Translations under genes and position numbers: made by a program
Notes under the pieces: model-generated
Seen by the model: only the letters and a program-made list of their open reading frames with translations
Databases searched by the model: none
What the model was told of the DNA's origin: nothing
In this document: positions 18,083 to 27,264 of the stretch, one piece after another
How the letters are laid out: every line of letters begins with the position of its first letter
How positions within the stretch are numbered: the stretch's first letter is position 1
Assembly (NCBI RefSeq): GCF_900105065.1
Contig: NZ_LT629749.1
Coordinates: 2,356,001-2,420,000 of the forward strand
DNA from: Friedmanniella luteola
GTDB taxonomy: Bacteria > Actinomycetota > Actinomycetes > Propionibacteriales > Propionibacteriaceae
Direction of reading: 5' to 3'
DNA length: 64,000 bases

Positions 18083-19110
18083 GCACCCGGACCCCGGCGG
18101 CCCGTCGGCTGCGGGCCGCCCGTCGGCTGCTGACGGGCCGGCTCGAGGACCGGCTGGCCGGCACCCTGGACCGCCGGGTGCGCCTCGAGGTCGCCCGGCG
18201 GCTGGCCGAGCTCGGTCCGCTCGGCGAACGGCTGGACGCGACCGTGCGGCGGGTCGACGGCCTGCTCGACGAGGCGGCCGTGCTGGCCCTGGTCCACCGC
18301 GAGGTCGCGCGGCAGGCCGAGGTGGACCGTCCGGACCCGGGCCAGCGCGACCGGGACTTCACCGCCGGCCTGGTGCTGGGCGCCGGCCGGCCTGACGACC
18401 GCACGCTGAGCGCGGCCCTCGTCGAGGACCTGCGGGCGGAGATCCGCGCCGTCAGCGGGGTCGAGGACGTCGAGGTGCCGTTGCGGCGCGCCTACCGGGC
18501 GCTGCTCGACCACGAGAGCCGTGGGCTCGGCCGGATCGCCGGGACCACCCCCAACATCCTCGGCAAGCTGGTCGTGCCCACCCTGCTGGCGCCGCCGCCT
18601 GGCCCGGTGCTGGAGATCGGCACCCTCTTCGGTCTGTTCTCCTCCGCCCTGGTGCGCCAGCTCCAGGCCGTCGGGGAGTTCCGCACCCTGACCGTCGTCG
18701 ACCCGTTCGCGGGCACCCAGGTGCAGGACGGCCGGCCCGGCCGGCGCGACCGGACCGGCACCCCGGTCAGCGAGGAGGTGGCCCGCCGGAACCTCACGAC
18801 GCTGGGCCTGCGCGCCGAGGAGGTCCGGCTGGTCCGCGGCTACTCGGGGGACGAGGAGGTCCGGCGGCAGGTGGCGGAGCAGAGCTACGCCGTCGTCGTG
18901 GTGGACGGCGACCACGCCGCCGACGGGGTCTACCGGGACCTGCGGTGGGTGCAGGACGTCGTCGCCCCCGGCGGGGTGGTCGTCCTGGACGACTGGGGCG
19001 ACCCCGGCTGGCCCGGCGTCGAGGCGGCCGGCCGGCGCTACCTGGCCGACGGCGGACGCCTCGAGCTGGTCGGGGTCGTCGCGACCTCGGCCTACCTCCG
19101 GCGGCCCTGA
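18079..19110 (+). CDS. Class I SAM-dependent methyltransferase
   Basis: A 343-residue protein. A charged helical N-terminus (1-150) is followed by a Rossmann methyltransferase domain: motif I VLEIGTLFG (177-185), LTVVDPF (acidic SAM-ribose site), VVVVDGDHAADGVYRDL near 278 and GGVVVLDDWG. It resembles the Methyltransf_24 class often found in glycan clusters. The start GTG overlaps the previous stop (GTGA), placing it third in a plus-strand operon with the GT42-GT8 and pyruvyltransferase genes. Its target is unknown; sugar O-methylation is a reasonable guess. Confidence 0.75.
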   Translation: MSTRTPAARRLRAARRLLTGRLEDRLAGTLDRRVRLEVARRLAELGPLGERLDATVRRVDGLLDEAAVLALVHREVARQAEVDRPDPGQRDRDFTAGLVLGAGRPDDRTLSAALVEDLRAEIRAVSGVEDVEVPLRRAYRALLDHESRGLGRIAGTTPNILGKLVVPTLLAPPPGPVLEIGTLFGLFSSALVRQLQAVGEFRTLTVVDPFAGTQVQDGRPGRRDRTGTPVSEEVARRNLTTLGLRAEEVRLVRGYSGDEEVRRQVAEQSYAVVVVDGDHAADGVYRDLRWVQDVVAPGGVVVLDDWGDPGWPGVEAAGRRYLADGGRLELVGVVATSAYLRRP

Positions 19111-19150
19111 GCCGGTACCCCGTCGGTGGGCCGCCGGCCGGACGTGCCGC

Positions 19151-20425
19151 TCAGGAGCGGACCGCCCCGCGGCGGCGGTGCTGGAGCTCGGCGACGGCCC
19201 GGGCCGCCACCGGGCGGCAGCGTCGCAGGCCGCGCGCGACCGGTCGGTACAGCACCGGGGGCAGCAGGTCGCGGGGCCGCAGCGTCCGCGGAGGCGTCGG
19301 GACCGCGGCCACGGCTTCCTGGGCGCGGTGGTAGACCGCGGCGCTGCGGAAGTAGTCCGAGGCCCGGACGGCGCGAGCGGGTCGCTCCCCGGAGTCCAGC
19401 AGGGCCTCCACCCGGTCGGCGACGACCGCGGTCGCGCCCTGCGCGCGCGGGAAGAAGTAGCCGGCGAGCCAGGCCGGGTCGGCCTCCCCCAGCCGGTCGT
19501 CGGTGATCTCGGCCCAGGTGCGGAGCAGGCCGCTGTCGAGGAAGACGTGGTTGCCGAAGCGCTCGTGCACGCCGAGGTCGAGGACCAGGGCCACCCGGCA
19601 GCCGTGGTCGAGCGCCTCCAGGCACGCCGTCGAGGACATGGTGACCAGGAGGTCGACGTCGGGCAGCAGCTCGGCGATCGGGGTGTGGTCGATGCGGAAG
19701 TTCGGCGGCAGGTCCTCCTCCGCCAGCAGCACCGCCGGGTGGTGCTGCATCCGGTGCAGGGTGTCCTCCTCGGGGCGGTGCCGCGGCTTGAGGACCACCT
19801 CGCGGTCGGGGTGCGCCCGCGCGTACGCGACGGCGCCGGCGTACAGGAAGCGGCGGTCCGCCTCCGTCGACGGCACGGTGGGCTGGTCGGCGAGCAGCAG
19901 CCGGCGGACCGGCGTCCGCCGCGGCGGGGCGGGCTCGGAGCTGAGGAACGGCAGGCCGGCCAGCAGCAGGTTGTCGGCGGGCATCTGCAGGGCGCGGGCC
20001 GTCCGCTCGAAGTGCTCCAGGTCGCGGCCGGAGTTCACGGCCACCACGTCGGAGCCGCAGCGGTCCAGGTAGCCGCCGGTGATCCGGTCGATGATGATGC
20101 CGACCCAACCGGTCACCACCACCGGACCGGGCCCGGCGACCGCGGCGGTCCGGGCGGCCAGGTCGAAGACGAACCCCTTGGTGAACGGCCCCGAGAGGCT
20201 GCACACGACCACGTCGGCGGCGACCGCGCGGTCGAGCAGCTCCGACCAGGTGACGTGCTCGACGGCGGTGAACCCCGCGTCGGCGATCTGCCCCGGGGAG
20301 AGCGCGCTGCGGACGTCGGGAACCACCACCTCGGAGGTGAACCCCCGGCGCTCGAGCTCGTCGCGGATGCGGGCGCACCACTTGAGCTGGGAGTCGAAGG
20401 CTGCCACGAAGAGCGCGCGTCGCAT
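19151..20425 (-). CDS. Putative GT-B glycosyltransferase of the DUF6716 kind
   Basis: A 424-residue protein beginning ALFVAAFDSQLKWCARIRDEL, with a split Rossmann-like pattern: VVVCSLSGPFTKGFVFDL, VVVTGWVGIII, then LLLADQPTVPSTEADRRFLY, VVLKPRHRPEEDT and LLVTMSSTACLEALDHGCRVALV in the second half. That second half resembles CDP-glycerol/capsule-type transferases. I recognise it only as a conserved actinobacterial glycosyltransferase-like family; donor and acceptor are unknown. It faces the methyltransferase gene (convergent, 40 bases apart) and is co-directional with the his genes. Its -10 element TAGCGT (20463-20458) includes the stop codon of the upstream gene. Confidence 0.6.
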   Translation of the reverse strand: MRRALFVAAFDSQLKWCARIRDELERRGFTSEVVVPDVRSALSPGQIADAGFTAVEHVTWSELLDRAVAADVVVCSLSGPFTKGFVFDLAARTAAVAGPGPVVVTGWVGIIIDRITGGYLDRCGSDVVAVNSGRDLEHFERTARALQMPADNLLLAGLPFLSSEPAPPRRTPVRRLLLADQPTVPSTEADRRFLYAGAVAYARAHPDREVVLKPRHRPEEDTLHRMQHHPAVLLAEEDLPPNFRIDHTPIAELLPDVDLLVTMSSTACLEALDHGCRVALVLDLGVHERFGNHVFLDSGLLRTWAEITDDRLGEADPAWLAGYFFPRAQGATAVVADRVEALLDSGERPARAVRASDYFRSAAVYHRAQEAVAAVPTPPRTLRPRDLLPPVLYRPVARGLRRCRPVAARAVAELQHRRRGAVRS

Positions 20426-20457
20426 CGGGGTCCGTTCTGGGGGGAGCAGGACCGCCG

Positions 20458-20463
20458 ACGCTA
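20458..20463 (-). promoter_or_regulatory. Candidate -10 element of the DUF6716-like gene
   Basis: Minus-strand TAGCGT whose TAG is also the stop codon of the HAD-DUF952 gene. It would give a leader of about 25 bases. The cassette gene could therefore be expressed separately from the his operon. Confidence 0.45.
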
Positions 20464-21450
20464 GGCACGCGTGGTGAACGGAGGGCCAACGCGCCGTGAC
20501 GTGTTGCCGTCGGCGCCGCCGTACGGGTGCACGGCGACGACCTCGTCCACCGGCAGCGGGCCGTAGAGGTGCGGGAACGGCCCGGCCCCGAGGTCCTCCA
20601 CGACGACCGGCACCGACAGGGTGCGGGCGTCAAGCTCCAGGACCACCAGCGCGTCGTCGGGCAGGTCGGCGTACTTCCGGGCGCGGGTGCCGGCCACCTG
20701 GTCGGCGAAGCCGGCGTGCACGAAGCCCTCCGACTCGTAGGTGCCGGTGCGTCCCGACCAGGGGTAGGCACCGTCCGCCAGGGCCCGCCGCCAGACCCGG
20801 TCCTCGGTCAGGTGCAGCACCGGCTCGTCCGGCACCGCCCGGGGGCCCAGCAGGCCGAGCTGCTCCAGGTCGGCCCGGAAGCGCTCGGCGCCGGTGAAGT
20901 GCAGGCCGGTGAGCCCCAGCGCCGTGGCGGCCTCGACGTTGGCCGGGGAGTCGTCGACGAACACGCAGCCGGCCGGGTCCAGGGCGAACCGTTCCAGCGC
21001 GAGCCGGAAGATCGCCGGGTCGGGCTTGGCCAGCCGCTCCTCCCCCGAGACGAGGACGCCGGTGAAGCGCCGGAGCAGGCCGAACCGCTGCCGGGCGACG
21101 GGGAAGGTCTCCGCCGACCAGTTGGTGAGCGCCGCGCAGGTGACGCCGGCCTGCTGCAGCTCGGCCAGCACCGCCCCGGTCCCGGGCACCAGGCCGGTCA
21201 GGGTGCGGTCGAAGTTCTGCCGGTAGGCGCGGACGGCCGCCGCGTCCTCGGGGAACCGGGTCAGCAGCTCGGCCTCGACGTCGGCGAACGGCCGGCCCGC
21301 GTCCGCCGCGCGGTTCCAGGTGCCGAAGTCGGTCCTGGTCAGGAAGTCGGCGACCTCCGCGGGCGGGAGCACCCCGGCGTAGGCGCCCGCGGGCTCCCAG
21401 CCGACGACGACCCCGCCGAGGTCGAACAGCACCGACGGGGCGGCCGTCAC
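20461..21450 (-). CDS. HAD-superfamily hydrolase fused to a DUF952 domain
   Basis: 329 residues. Residues 1-205 form a HAD-IA phosphatase: LFDLGGV with nucleophile D10, ALTNWS near 110, LAKPDPAIF near 140, and VFVDDSPANVEAA near 166. Residues about 210-325 match DUF952: VLHLTEDRVWRRAL, SEGFVHAGFADQVAGTRARKY, LVVLELDART and FPHLYGPLPVDEVVAVHPY. Both domains usually occur as separate proteins. The GTG start lies 10 bases after the hisH stop, so it is expressed with the his genes. A link to histidine synthesis, for example a histidinol-phosphate phosphatase substitute, is possible but unproven. Confidence 0.82.
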   Translation of the reverse strand: MTAAPSVLFDLGGVVVGWEPAGAYAGVLPPAEVADFLTRTDFGTWNRAADAGRPFADVEAELLTRFPEDAAAVRAYRQNFDRTLTGLVPGTGAVLAELQQAGVTCAALTNWSAETFPVARQRFGLLRRFTGVLVSGEERLAKPDPAIFRLALERFALDPAGCVFVDDSPANVEAATALGLTGLHFTGAERFRADLEQLGLLGPRAVPDEPVLHLTEDRVWRRALADGAYPWSGRTGTYESEGFVHAGFADQVAGTRARKYADLPDDALVVLELDARTLSVPVVVEDLGAGPFPHLYGPLPVDEVVAVHPYGGADGNTSRRVGPPFTTRA

Positions 21451-21460
21451 CGGCGGGCGC

Positions 21461-22108
21461 TCACAGCGTGGCGACCCAGTTGCGGAGGAGGGCGGTACCC
21501 GCCTCGCCCGACTTCTCGGGGTGGAACTGGGTGGACCACAGCGGGCCCTCCTCGACGGCGGCGACGAAGCGGTCGCCCTCGTGCTCGGCCCAGGTGACGG
21601 TGCGCCCCGGCGTCTCCGCCAGCATCCGCACCCCGTAGGAGTGCACGAAGTAGAACCGCTCGTCCTCGATGCCCGCGAAGAGCCCGCTCCCCGCGGGCGG
21701 CTCGACGGTGTTCCAGCCCATGTGCGGCAGCCGCTGCACGGCGAGCTGCTCGACGAGGCCCGGCCAGACGGCGCAGCCCGGGGCGCGGACGCCGTGCTCG
21801 ATGCCGGCGTCGAACAGCACCTGGTGGCCGACGCAGATGGCCAGCGTCGGGCGGCCCTCGGCCACCCGACGGGCGATCAGACCGGGGCCGCCGACGTCGG
21901 TCAGCCCGGCCATGCAGGCGGCGAAGGCTCCCACACCGGGGACCACGAGCCCGTCGGCGGCCAGCGCCTGCTCCGGGTCGGCGGTGACCACCACGTCGGC
22001 CCCCGCGTGCGCGACGGCGCGCTCCGCCGACCGCAGGTTGCCCGAGCCGTAGTCGAGGACGACGACCCGCTTCCGGCCGTCGGCACGCCCAGCGGTCGGG
22101 GTGCTCAC
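21461..22108 (-). CDS. hisH: Imidazole glycerol phosphate synthase glutaminase subunit HisH
   Basis: Class I glutamine amidotransferase that supplies ammonia to HisF, 215 residues. Nucleophile C92 lies in [11 protein letters not shown], the general-base His and Glu lie in FHPEKSG, and the [10 protein letters not shown] segment is at 57-66. GTG start at 22108 overlapping the hisB stop by 4 bases. Its partner hisF is not in the window. Confidence 0.95.
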   Translation of the reverse strand: MSTPTAGRADGRKRVVVLDYGSGNLRSAERAVAHAGADVVVTADPEQALAADGLVVPGVGAFAACMAGLTDVGGPGLIARRVAEGRPTLAICVGHQVLFDAGIEHGVRAPGCAVWPGLVEQLAVQRLPHMGWNTVEPPAGSGLFAGIEDERFYFVHSYGVRMLAETPGRTVTWAEHEGDRFVAAVEEGPLWSTQFHPEKSGEAGTALLRNWVATL

Positions 22109-22752
22109 AGCGTCCCCTTCGTGCTGGGGACCCCGGTCACCCGGTCGTCGGGGGCGATGGCGTCCCGCAGGGCGCGGGCCACGGCCTTGAACTGGGCCTC
22201 GACGATGTGGTGCGGGTCGCGGCCGGCGACCAGGGTCAGGTGCAGGCAGAGGTGGGCGTGGAAGGCCAGCGTCTCCATGACGTGCCGGGTCAGGGAGCCG
22301 GTGTAGGGGACGCTGTCGCGCTCGCCGGGCCCCGCCGGGGTGCCGCCCCCGATCCGGGCGAACGCCTGCCCCTCGGGCTCGCCGGTGTGCACGCAGTAGG
22401 GCCGGCCCGACACGTCGACGACGGCCTGGGCCAGTGCCTCGTCCAGCGGCACCAGGGCGTCGCCGAACCGGCGGATCCCGCGCTTGTCGCCCAGCGCCTC
22501 CCGCAGGGCCTGGCCGAGCACGATGGCGGTGTCCTCGACGGTGTGGTGCGCGTCGATGTGCAGGTCCCCGGTGCTCTCGACCTCGAGGTCGATGAGGGAG
22601 TGCCGGGCCAGTGCGGTGAGCATGTGGTCGTAGAAGCCCACGCCGGTGGAGATCTTGGACTCCCCGGTCCCGTCCAGGTCCAGGCTGAGCCGGACGAGGG
22701 ACTCCGACGTGATCCGCTCGATCGTGGCGGTGCGGGGGCGGCGCTCGGTCAT
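22105..22752 (-). CDS. hisB: Imidazoleglycerol-phosphate dehydratase
   Basis: 215-residue monofunctional dehydratase with no N-terminal HAD phosphatase domain. It shows the metal-binding repeats [13 protein letters not shown] and [16 protein letters not shown], then FHAHLCLHL and [12 protein letters not shown] near the C-terminus. The ATG at 22752 overlaps hisC by 4 bases. Because HisB here lacks the phosphatase, histidinol phosphatase must be a separate protein. Confidence 0.96.
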   Translation of the reverse strand: MTERRPRTATIERITSESLVRLSLDLDGTGESKISTGVGFYDHMLTALARHSLIDLEVESTGDLHIDAHHTVEDTAIVLGQALREALGDKRGIRRFGDALVPLDEALAQAVVDVSGRPYCVHTGEPEGQAFARIGGGTPAGPGERDSVPYTGSLTRHVMETLAFHAHLCLHLTLVAGRDPHHIVEAQFKAVARALRDAIAPDDRVTGVPSTKGTL

Positions 22753-23909
22753 CGGGGGCCTTCCTGGGGGTCGGTCGCGGGGGCGGCGCGGGACGCGTCG
22801 GGCGTCGCCAGCACCTCGGCGAGGGCGGTGGTGAAGGCGGCCATCTCGGCCGGGGTGCCGGCGGAGACCCGCAGCCAGCCCGCGGGCCCGGTCTCGCGGA
22901 TGAGCACGCCCCGGTCGAGCAGCGCCTGCCAGACGGCGTGCCGGTCGGCGAACCGGCCGAAGAGCACGAAGTTCGCGTCGGACTCCGCCACCTCCAGCCC
23001 TTGGCGCACGAGCCAGCGGGCGACGTCGTCGCGGGCCACCCGCAGCTGGTCGACGGCGGCGAGCATCTCCGGCGCGTGGGCGAGCGCCACCCGGGCGACG
23101 GCCTGGGTGAGCGCCGAGAGGTGGTAGGGCAGCCGGACGACGCGGAGGGCGTCGACGAACGCGGGTGCGGCGGCCAGGTAGCCGAGGCGGCCGCCCGCGA
23201 AGGCGAAGGCCTTGGACATGGTGCGGCTGACGGCGAGCCGTGGGTACGCCGGCAGCAGCTCCAGCGCGCTGGGCGTACCGGTGCGCGCGAACTCGACGTA
23301 GGCCTCGTCGACGACGACGACGCCCGCCGTCGCGTCGCAGATCGCGCGCACCGTGGTCAGGTCGACGGCGGTGCCGGTCGGGTTGTTGGGGCTGGTGACG
23401 AGGACGACGTCGGGGGCGTGCTCGGCGATCGCGGCGACGGCCGCGTCGGCGTCGATGCGGAAGTCCGCCGTCCGCGGGACGGTCACCCAGGCGGTGTGGG
23501 TGTTCCGGGCGTACTCCGGGTACATCGAGTAGGTCGGCGCGAAGGACAGCACCGTGCGGCCCGGTCCGCCGAAGGCCTGCAGGACGTGCGTCATCACCTC
23601 GTTGCTGCCGTTCGCCGCCCAGAGCTGCTCGGCGGCCAGGCCGTGGCCGAGGTAGGCCGCCAGGTCCGCGCGCAGCGCCAGCGCGTCGCGGTCGGGGTAG
23701 CGGTTCACCGAGCCGGCGGCCCGGGCGACGGCCGTGGCGATCTCGGCGACCACGGACGGGCTCGGCGGGTACGGGTTCTCGTTGACGTTGAGGCGGACGG
23801 GGACGTCCAGCTGCGGCGCACCGTAGGGCTCCTCCCCCACCAGCTCCGGCCGCAGCGGCAGCTCGGCCAGCGTGGGCGTCGCCGTGCCGGTGACCGTCGG
23901 GGCGCTCAT
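22749..23909 (-). CDS. hisC: Histidinol-phosphate aminotransferase
   Basis: PLP-dependent class I/II aminotransferase, 386 residues. It has [12 protein letters not shown] (40-51), SPNNPTGT (173-180), DEAYVEF (201-207), the PLP lysine K233 in [17 protein letters not shown] and a C-terminal RVSAGT. The start ATG at 23909 overlaps the hisD stop by 4 bases. Confidence 0.95.
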   Translation of the reverse strand: MSAPTVTGTATPTLAELPLRPELVGEEPYGAPQLDVPVRLNVNENPYPPSPSVVAEIATAVARAAGSVNRYPDRDALALRADLAAYLGHGLAAEQLWAANGSNEVMTHVLQAFGGPGRTVLSFAPTYSMYPEYARNTHTAWVTVPRTADFRIDADAAVAAIAEHAPDVVLVTSPNNPTGTAVDLTTVRAICDATAGVVVVDEAYVEFARTGTPSALELLPAYPRLAVSRTMSKAFAFAGGRLGYLAAAPAFVDALRVVRLPYHLSALTQAVARVALAHAPEMLAAVDQLRVARDDVARWLVRQGLEVAESDANFVLFGRFADRHAVWQALLDRGVLIRETGPAGWLRVSAGTPAEMAAFTTALAEVLATPDASRAAPATDPQEGPR

Positions 23910-25237
23910 CGGACGGTGCCCGCGCCGCGGGGGAACCGCCGGCTGACCGCTGCACCGTGAGCGGGCAGGTTCTCGGCGTCGGCGAACACCTCGACGTGCC
24001 GGGCCACCGCCGCCAGCGCGTCCTCGGTGTAGCTGACGACGTGCACCGCCTTGAGGAAGCTCTTGACGTTCAGCCCCGAGGAGTGGCAGGCGCAGCCGGC
24101 CGTGGGCAGCACGTGCGTGCTGCCGGCGGAGTAGTCGCCGAGCGACACCGGCGACCACGGCCCCACGAAGATCGCGCCCGCGTTGCGCACCCGGGCGGCG
24201 ACCGCCGCCGCGTCGCGGGTCTGGATCTCCAGGTGCTCGGCGGCGTAGGCGTCGACGACCTCCAGGCCCTGCTCGACGTCGTCCACCAGGATGACGGCCG
24301 ACTGCTGGCCGCCGAGGGCGGTGCGGACCCGGTCGGCGTGCTTCGTGACGTCCACCTGCTCCTGGAGCTCGCGCTCGACCGCCGCGGCGAGGTCCGGGGC
24401 GTCGGTGACCAGGACCGCGGCGGCCATCGGGTCGTGCTCGGCCTGGCTGACGAGGTCGGCGGCCACGTGCACCGGGTCGGCGGAGGAGTCGGCCAGCACG
24501 GCGATCTCGGTGGTGCCGGCCTCGGAGTCGATGCCCACCCGGCCCTTGAGCAGTCGCTTGGCCGCGACGACGTAGATGTTGCCCGGCCCGGTCACCAGGT
24601 CGACGCGCGGGCACAGCCCGGGGACCCCGTAGCCGAACATGGCGACGGCCTGCGCCCCGCCGACGGCGTAGACCTCCTCGACGCCCAGCAGGTGGCACAG
24701 CGCCAGGATGCTGGGGTGCGGCAGCCCGCCGAACTCGCGCTGGGGCGGGGACGCGACGGCGATCGACTGCACGCCCGCGACCTGGGCCGGCACCACGTTC
24801 ATGATCACGCTGGACGCCAGCGGGGCCAGCCCACCCGGGACGTAGAGCCCGACGCGGCGGACCGGGATCATCCGCTGGGTGACCTGCGCGCCCGGTGCGA
24901 CCTGCACGTCGACGGCGCGTTCGCCCAGCTCGGCCTCGCTCACCAGCCGGCGCCGCCGGGTGGACTCCTCGAAGGCCGCGCGGACGTCGGGGTCGAGTCC
25001 GTCGAGGGCGGCGGCGAGCGCCGCCGCCGGCACCCGGAACGACGGCGGGACGACGTGGTCGAAGCGCTCGGAGTACTCGGCCAGGGCGATGGCGCCCCGC
25101 GTGGCCACGTCGTCGCAGATCGGCCGCACCACCTCCACGGCCGCCGCGACGTCGAAGACGGCGCGCGGCACCACCGTGGCGTAGTCCAGCCGTGTCCCGG
25201 CCGCCAGGCGGCCCCGCAGGTCGATCGTCCTCAGCAC
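23906..25237 (-). CDS. hisD: Histidinol dehydrogenase
   Basis: NAD- and zinc-dependent oxidation of histidinol to histidine, 443 residues from the start chosen. Motifs: [41 protein letters not shown] with the catalytic Glu-His pair, and the C-terminal [20 protein letters not shown]. An ATG at 25246 would add three residues. The GTG at 25237 is preferred because a TAGGAT -10 element ends seven bases before it, and the resulting VLRTIDLRG is the usual HisD N-terminus. First gene of hisDCBH. Confidence 0.95.
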   Translation of the reverse strand: MLRTIDLRGRLAAGTRLDYATVVPRAVFDVAAAVEVVRPICDDVATRGAIALAEYSERFDHVVPPSFRVPAAALAAALDGLDPDVRAAFEESTRRRRLVSEAELGERAVDVQVAPGAQVTQRMIPVRRVGLYVPGGLAPLASSVIMNVVPAQVAGVQSIAVASPPQREFGGLPHPSILALCHLLGVEEVYAVGGAQAVAMFGYGVPGLCPRVDLVTGPGNIYVVAAKRLLKGRVGIDSEAGTTEIAVLADSSADPVHVAADLVSQAEHDPMAAAVLVTDAPDLAAAVERELQEQVDVTKHADRVRTALGGQQSAVILVDDVEQGLEVVDAYAAEHLEIQTRDAAAVAARVRNAGAIFVGPWSPVSLGDYSAGSTHVLPTAGCACHSSGLNVKSFLKAVHVVSYTEDALAAVARHVEVFADAENLPAHGAAVSRRFPRGAGTVR

Positions 25238-25244
25238 GCCCGCC

Positions 25245-25250
25245 ATCCTA
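25245..25250 (-). promoter_or_regulatory. Leaderless promoter of the hisDCBH operon (-10 TAGGAT)
   Basis: Minus-strand TAGGAT overlaps the upstream ATG candidate and ends seven bases before the GTG at 25237. Transcripts starting here could not use the ATG, which fixes the start codon. Confidence 0.55.
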
Positions 25251-25347
25251 CGGAGCGGCTCCGACAGCCCCGCCGGGTTCTCAGCGCCGTCAGCGGGCCC
25301 CGCTAGGCTCAGCCGGCTCCTCCCCCACCCCTCACGACAGGACCGCC

Positions 25348-26115
25348 ATGACCTTCCCGGGCGTCGGCACGCTCGTCAACGTCGCCACCGTGCTCGCGGG
25401 GTCGGGCCTCGGCCTGCTGCTCGGTCACCGGCTGCCCGCGCGGACCCGGGACACCGTCACCGACGGGCTCGGCCTGGTCACCCTGCTGATCGGCGGGCTG
25501 TCGGCCGCCTCGGTGGGCTCCGCCGTGCTGGCCGACGTCGTCGGGAGCTCGGCCCCGGTGCTGATCGTGCTGGGCTCGCTGCTGCTGGGCGGCATCGTCG
25601 GCTCGCTGGTGGACGTCGAGCGGCGCCTGGAGGACCTCGGCGGCTGGATCCGGAGCCGGCTCGGCCGCCGTGACGGGCTGGTCGAGGGGCCGCACGCGCA
25701 GGCGCGGGAGCGGTTCATCGAGGCCTTCGTGTCCTCGTCGCTGGTGTTCTGCGTCGGCCCGCTGACCATCCTGGGGTCCCTGTCCGACGGCCTCGGGCTG
25801 GGCGCCGAGCAGCTGTACCTGAAGGCCACCCTCGACGGCTTCGCCGCCATCGCCTTCGCCGCCTCCCTGGGCGTCGGCGTGCTGGCCTCGGCCCTGACGG
25901 TCGCCGTCGTGCAGGGGCTGCTGACCGTCGTCGGTCTGGTGGTCGGGGACGTCCTGCCCCCCGCGCACCTCGACGCGCTGACGGCGACGGGCGGCCTGCT
26001 GCTGCTCGGCGTCGGGCTGCGGCTGCTGCGGATCCGCCAGGTGCCGGTGGGCAACCTGCTGCCGGCGCTGCTCGTCGCCCCGCTGCTGGTCGCGCTCGTG
26101 GCGGCGTCCCGGTGA
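25348..26115 (+). CDS. DUF554 family membrane protein
   Basis: 255-residue polytopic membrane protein matching DUF554 (YdfK-like). It begins [22 protein letters not shown] and has about 6-7 hydrophobic helices, with [27 protein letters not shown] and [21 protein letters not shown], the family signatures. Function unknown, probably transport. The start ATG at 25348 has AGGA about 7 bases upstream, and a TAGGCT -10 element (25304-25309) precedes it. It shares 4 bases with the azlC-like gene. Confidence 0.85.
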   Translation: MTFPGVGTLVNVATVLAGSGLGLLLGHRLPARTRDTVTDGLGLVTLLIGGLSAASVGSAVLADVVGSSAPVLIVLGSLLLGGIVGSLVDVERRLEDLGGWIRSRLGRRDGLVEGPHAQARERFIEAFVSSSLVFCVGPLTILGSLSDGLGLGAEQLYLKATLDGFAAIAFAASLGVGVLASALTVAVVQGLLTVVGLVVGDVLPPAHLDALTATGGLLLLGVGLRLLRIRQVPVGNLLPALLVAPLLVALVAASR

Positions 26116-26828
26116 GCGCGCCGGCCTCCGCCGACGCGCCCGACGAGGCCGCGGACCGCCGGTCGGTGCTGCGGGCGGCGCTGGGCATCGGCCTGTACGC
26201 GGGGGCCTTCGGGGCCTCGTTCGGCGCCGTCGCGGTGGGCTCGGGCCTCAGCGTCGGGCAGGCGATGGTGCTCAGCCTGGTGATGTTCTCCGGCGCCTCC
26301 CAGTTCGCCTTCACGGGGGTGGCGGCCGCCGGGGGCTCGACGGTCACCGCGGTGGCGGCCGCCCTGCTGCTGGGGCTGCGGAACGCGTTCTACGGCGTGA
26401 CGCTCACCTCGGTGCTGGCCCCGCGGGGGCTCGCCCGGTTGTGGACCGCGCACTTCGTCATCGACGAGACGACGGCGATGGCGGTCGGCCAGCCGGGCGT
26501 CCGGCTGCAGCGCTACGCGTTCTGGTCGACCGGCCTCGTGCTGTGCGCGCTGTGGCAGCTGGGCACGCTGGCCGGGGCGCTCGCCGGCGGGGTCGTCGAC
26601 CCGTCCGACCTCGGCCTCGACGCCGCCGGGCCGGCCGTCTTCCTCGCGCTGCTGTGGCCCGGGCTGAAGCGCGTCGAGGCGCGCTGGGTGGCCGTCGCCG
26701 GCGCCGCCGTCGCGCTGGCCCTCGTGCCGGTCGCCCCCGAGGGCGTGCCCGTGCTGGCCTCGGCCGGCGTCGCCGTGCTGGCGGGGCTGCGACCCGGCCC
26801 CGGGGAAGGGCCGGAGGCGACGTCGTGA
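26112..26828 (+). CDS. azlC: AzlC family branched-chain amino acid exporter large subunit
   Basis: 238 residues. It contains the AzlC segments GASFGAVAVGSGLSVGQAMVLSLVMFSGASQFAF, LLLGLRNAFYGVTL and HFVIDETTAMAVGQ, and several hydrophobic helices. With AzlD it exports branched-chain amino acids (azaleucine resistance). GTG start overlapping the DUF554 stop; azlD overlaps its end. The transport role is from the family; the substrate was not tested. Confidence 0.88.
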   Translation: MSAPASADAPDEAADRRSVLRAALGIGLYAGAFGASFGAVAVGSGLSVGQAMVLSLVMFSGASQFAFTGVAAAGGSTVTAVAAALLLGLRNAFYGVTLTSVLAPRGLARLWTAHFVIDETTAMAVGQPGVRLQRYAFWSTGLVLCALWQLGTLAGALAGGVVDPSDLGLDAAGPAVFLALLWPGLKRVEARWVAVAGAAVALALVPVAPEGVPVLASAGVAVLAGLRPGPGEGPEATS

Positions 26829-27136
26829 CCGCGCTCTGGGTGGCCCTGCTGGTCGCCGCCGTCGGCAGCTACCTGACCAAGCTGGCCGGGCTGTCGCTGC
26901 CGGAGTCGGTGCTGGCCCACCCCCGGGTCCAGCGGGTGGCGGCCTTCCTGCCGGTCGCCATGCTCGCCGCGCTCGTCGCCGTCCAGCTGGTCGACGGCGG
27001 CGGTCGCTACGCGGTCGACTGGCGCGTGCTGGTGGGGGTGGCCGCCGCCGTCGTCGCGCTGCTGCTGCGCCGCGGGTTCCTCGTCGTGTTCCTCACCGCC
27101 ATCGCCGTGACCGCGCTGCTGCGGCTGCTGACCTGA
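26825..27136 (+). CDS. azlD: AzlD family small membrane protein
   Basis: 103 residues, almost entirely four hydrophobic helices: ALWVALLVAAVGSYLTKLAG, VAAFLPVAMLAALVAVQL, VLVGVAAAVVALLLRRGFL and VVFLTAIAVTALLRLL. This is the small partner of AzlC, which is encoded immediately upstream and shares a GTGA overlap. A GC-rich hairpin follows the stop codon. Confidence 0.88.
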   Translation: MTALWVALLVAAVGSYLTKLAGLSLPESVLAHPRVQRVAAFLPVAMLAALVAVQLVDGGGRYAVDWRVLVGVAAAVVALLLRRGFLVVFLTAIAVTALLRLLT

Positions 27137-27139
27137 GCG

Positions 27140-27161
27140 CTCCCGCCGGCGGCTGCGGGAG
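27140..27161 (+). terminator. Hairpin after azlD
   Basis: CTCCCGC (27140-27146), an 8-base loop and GCGGGAG (27155-27161) form a seven-pair GC stem just after the azlD stop. No U-tract, as is usual in high-GC actinobacteria. Confidence 0.5.
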
Positions 27162-27264
27162 ACCGGCCACCGGCGCCGCTGTCGACGGAGGTCTCCTCGC
27201 CGTTAGCGCGGGCCCTGCCCGGGTACTGGTCCGTGAGGAGCAGGACCGAGCTGAGGAGGTACGG

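Noticed and set aside
12388-20425. Recent horizontal transfer of the sialoglycan cassette judged by base composition
   Set aside because: Codon and base usage look the same as in neighbouring core genes and no integrase, attachment site or terminal repeat was found, so recent transfer cannot be claimed.
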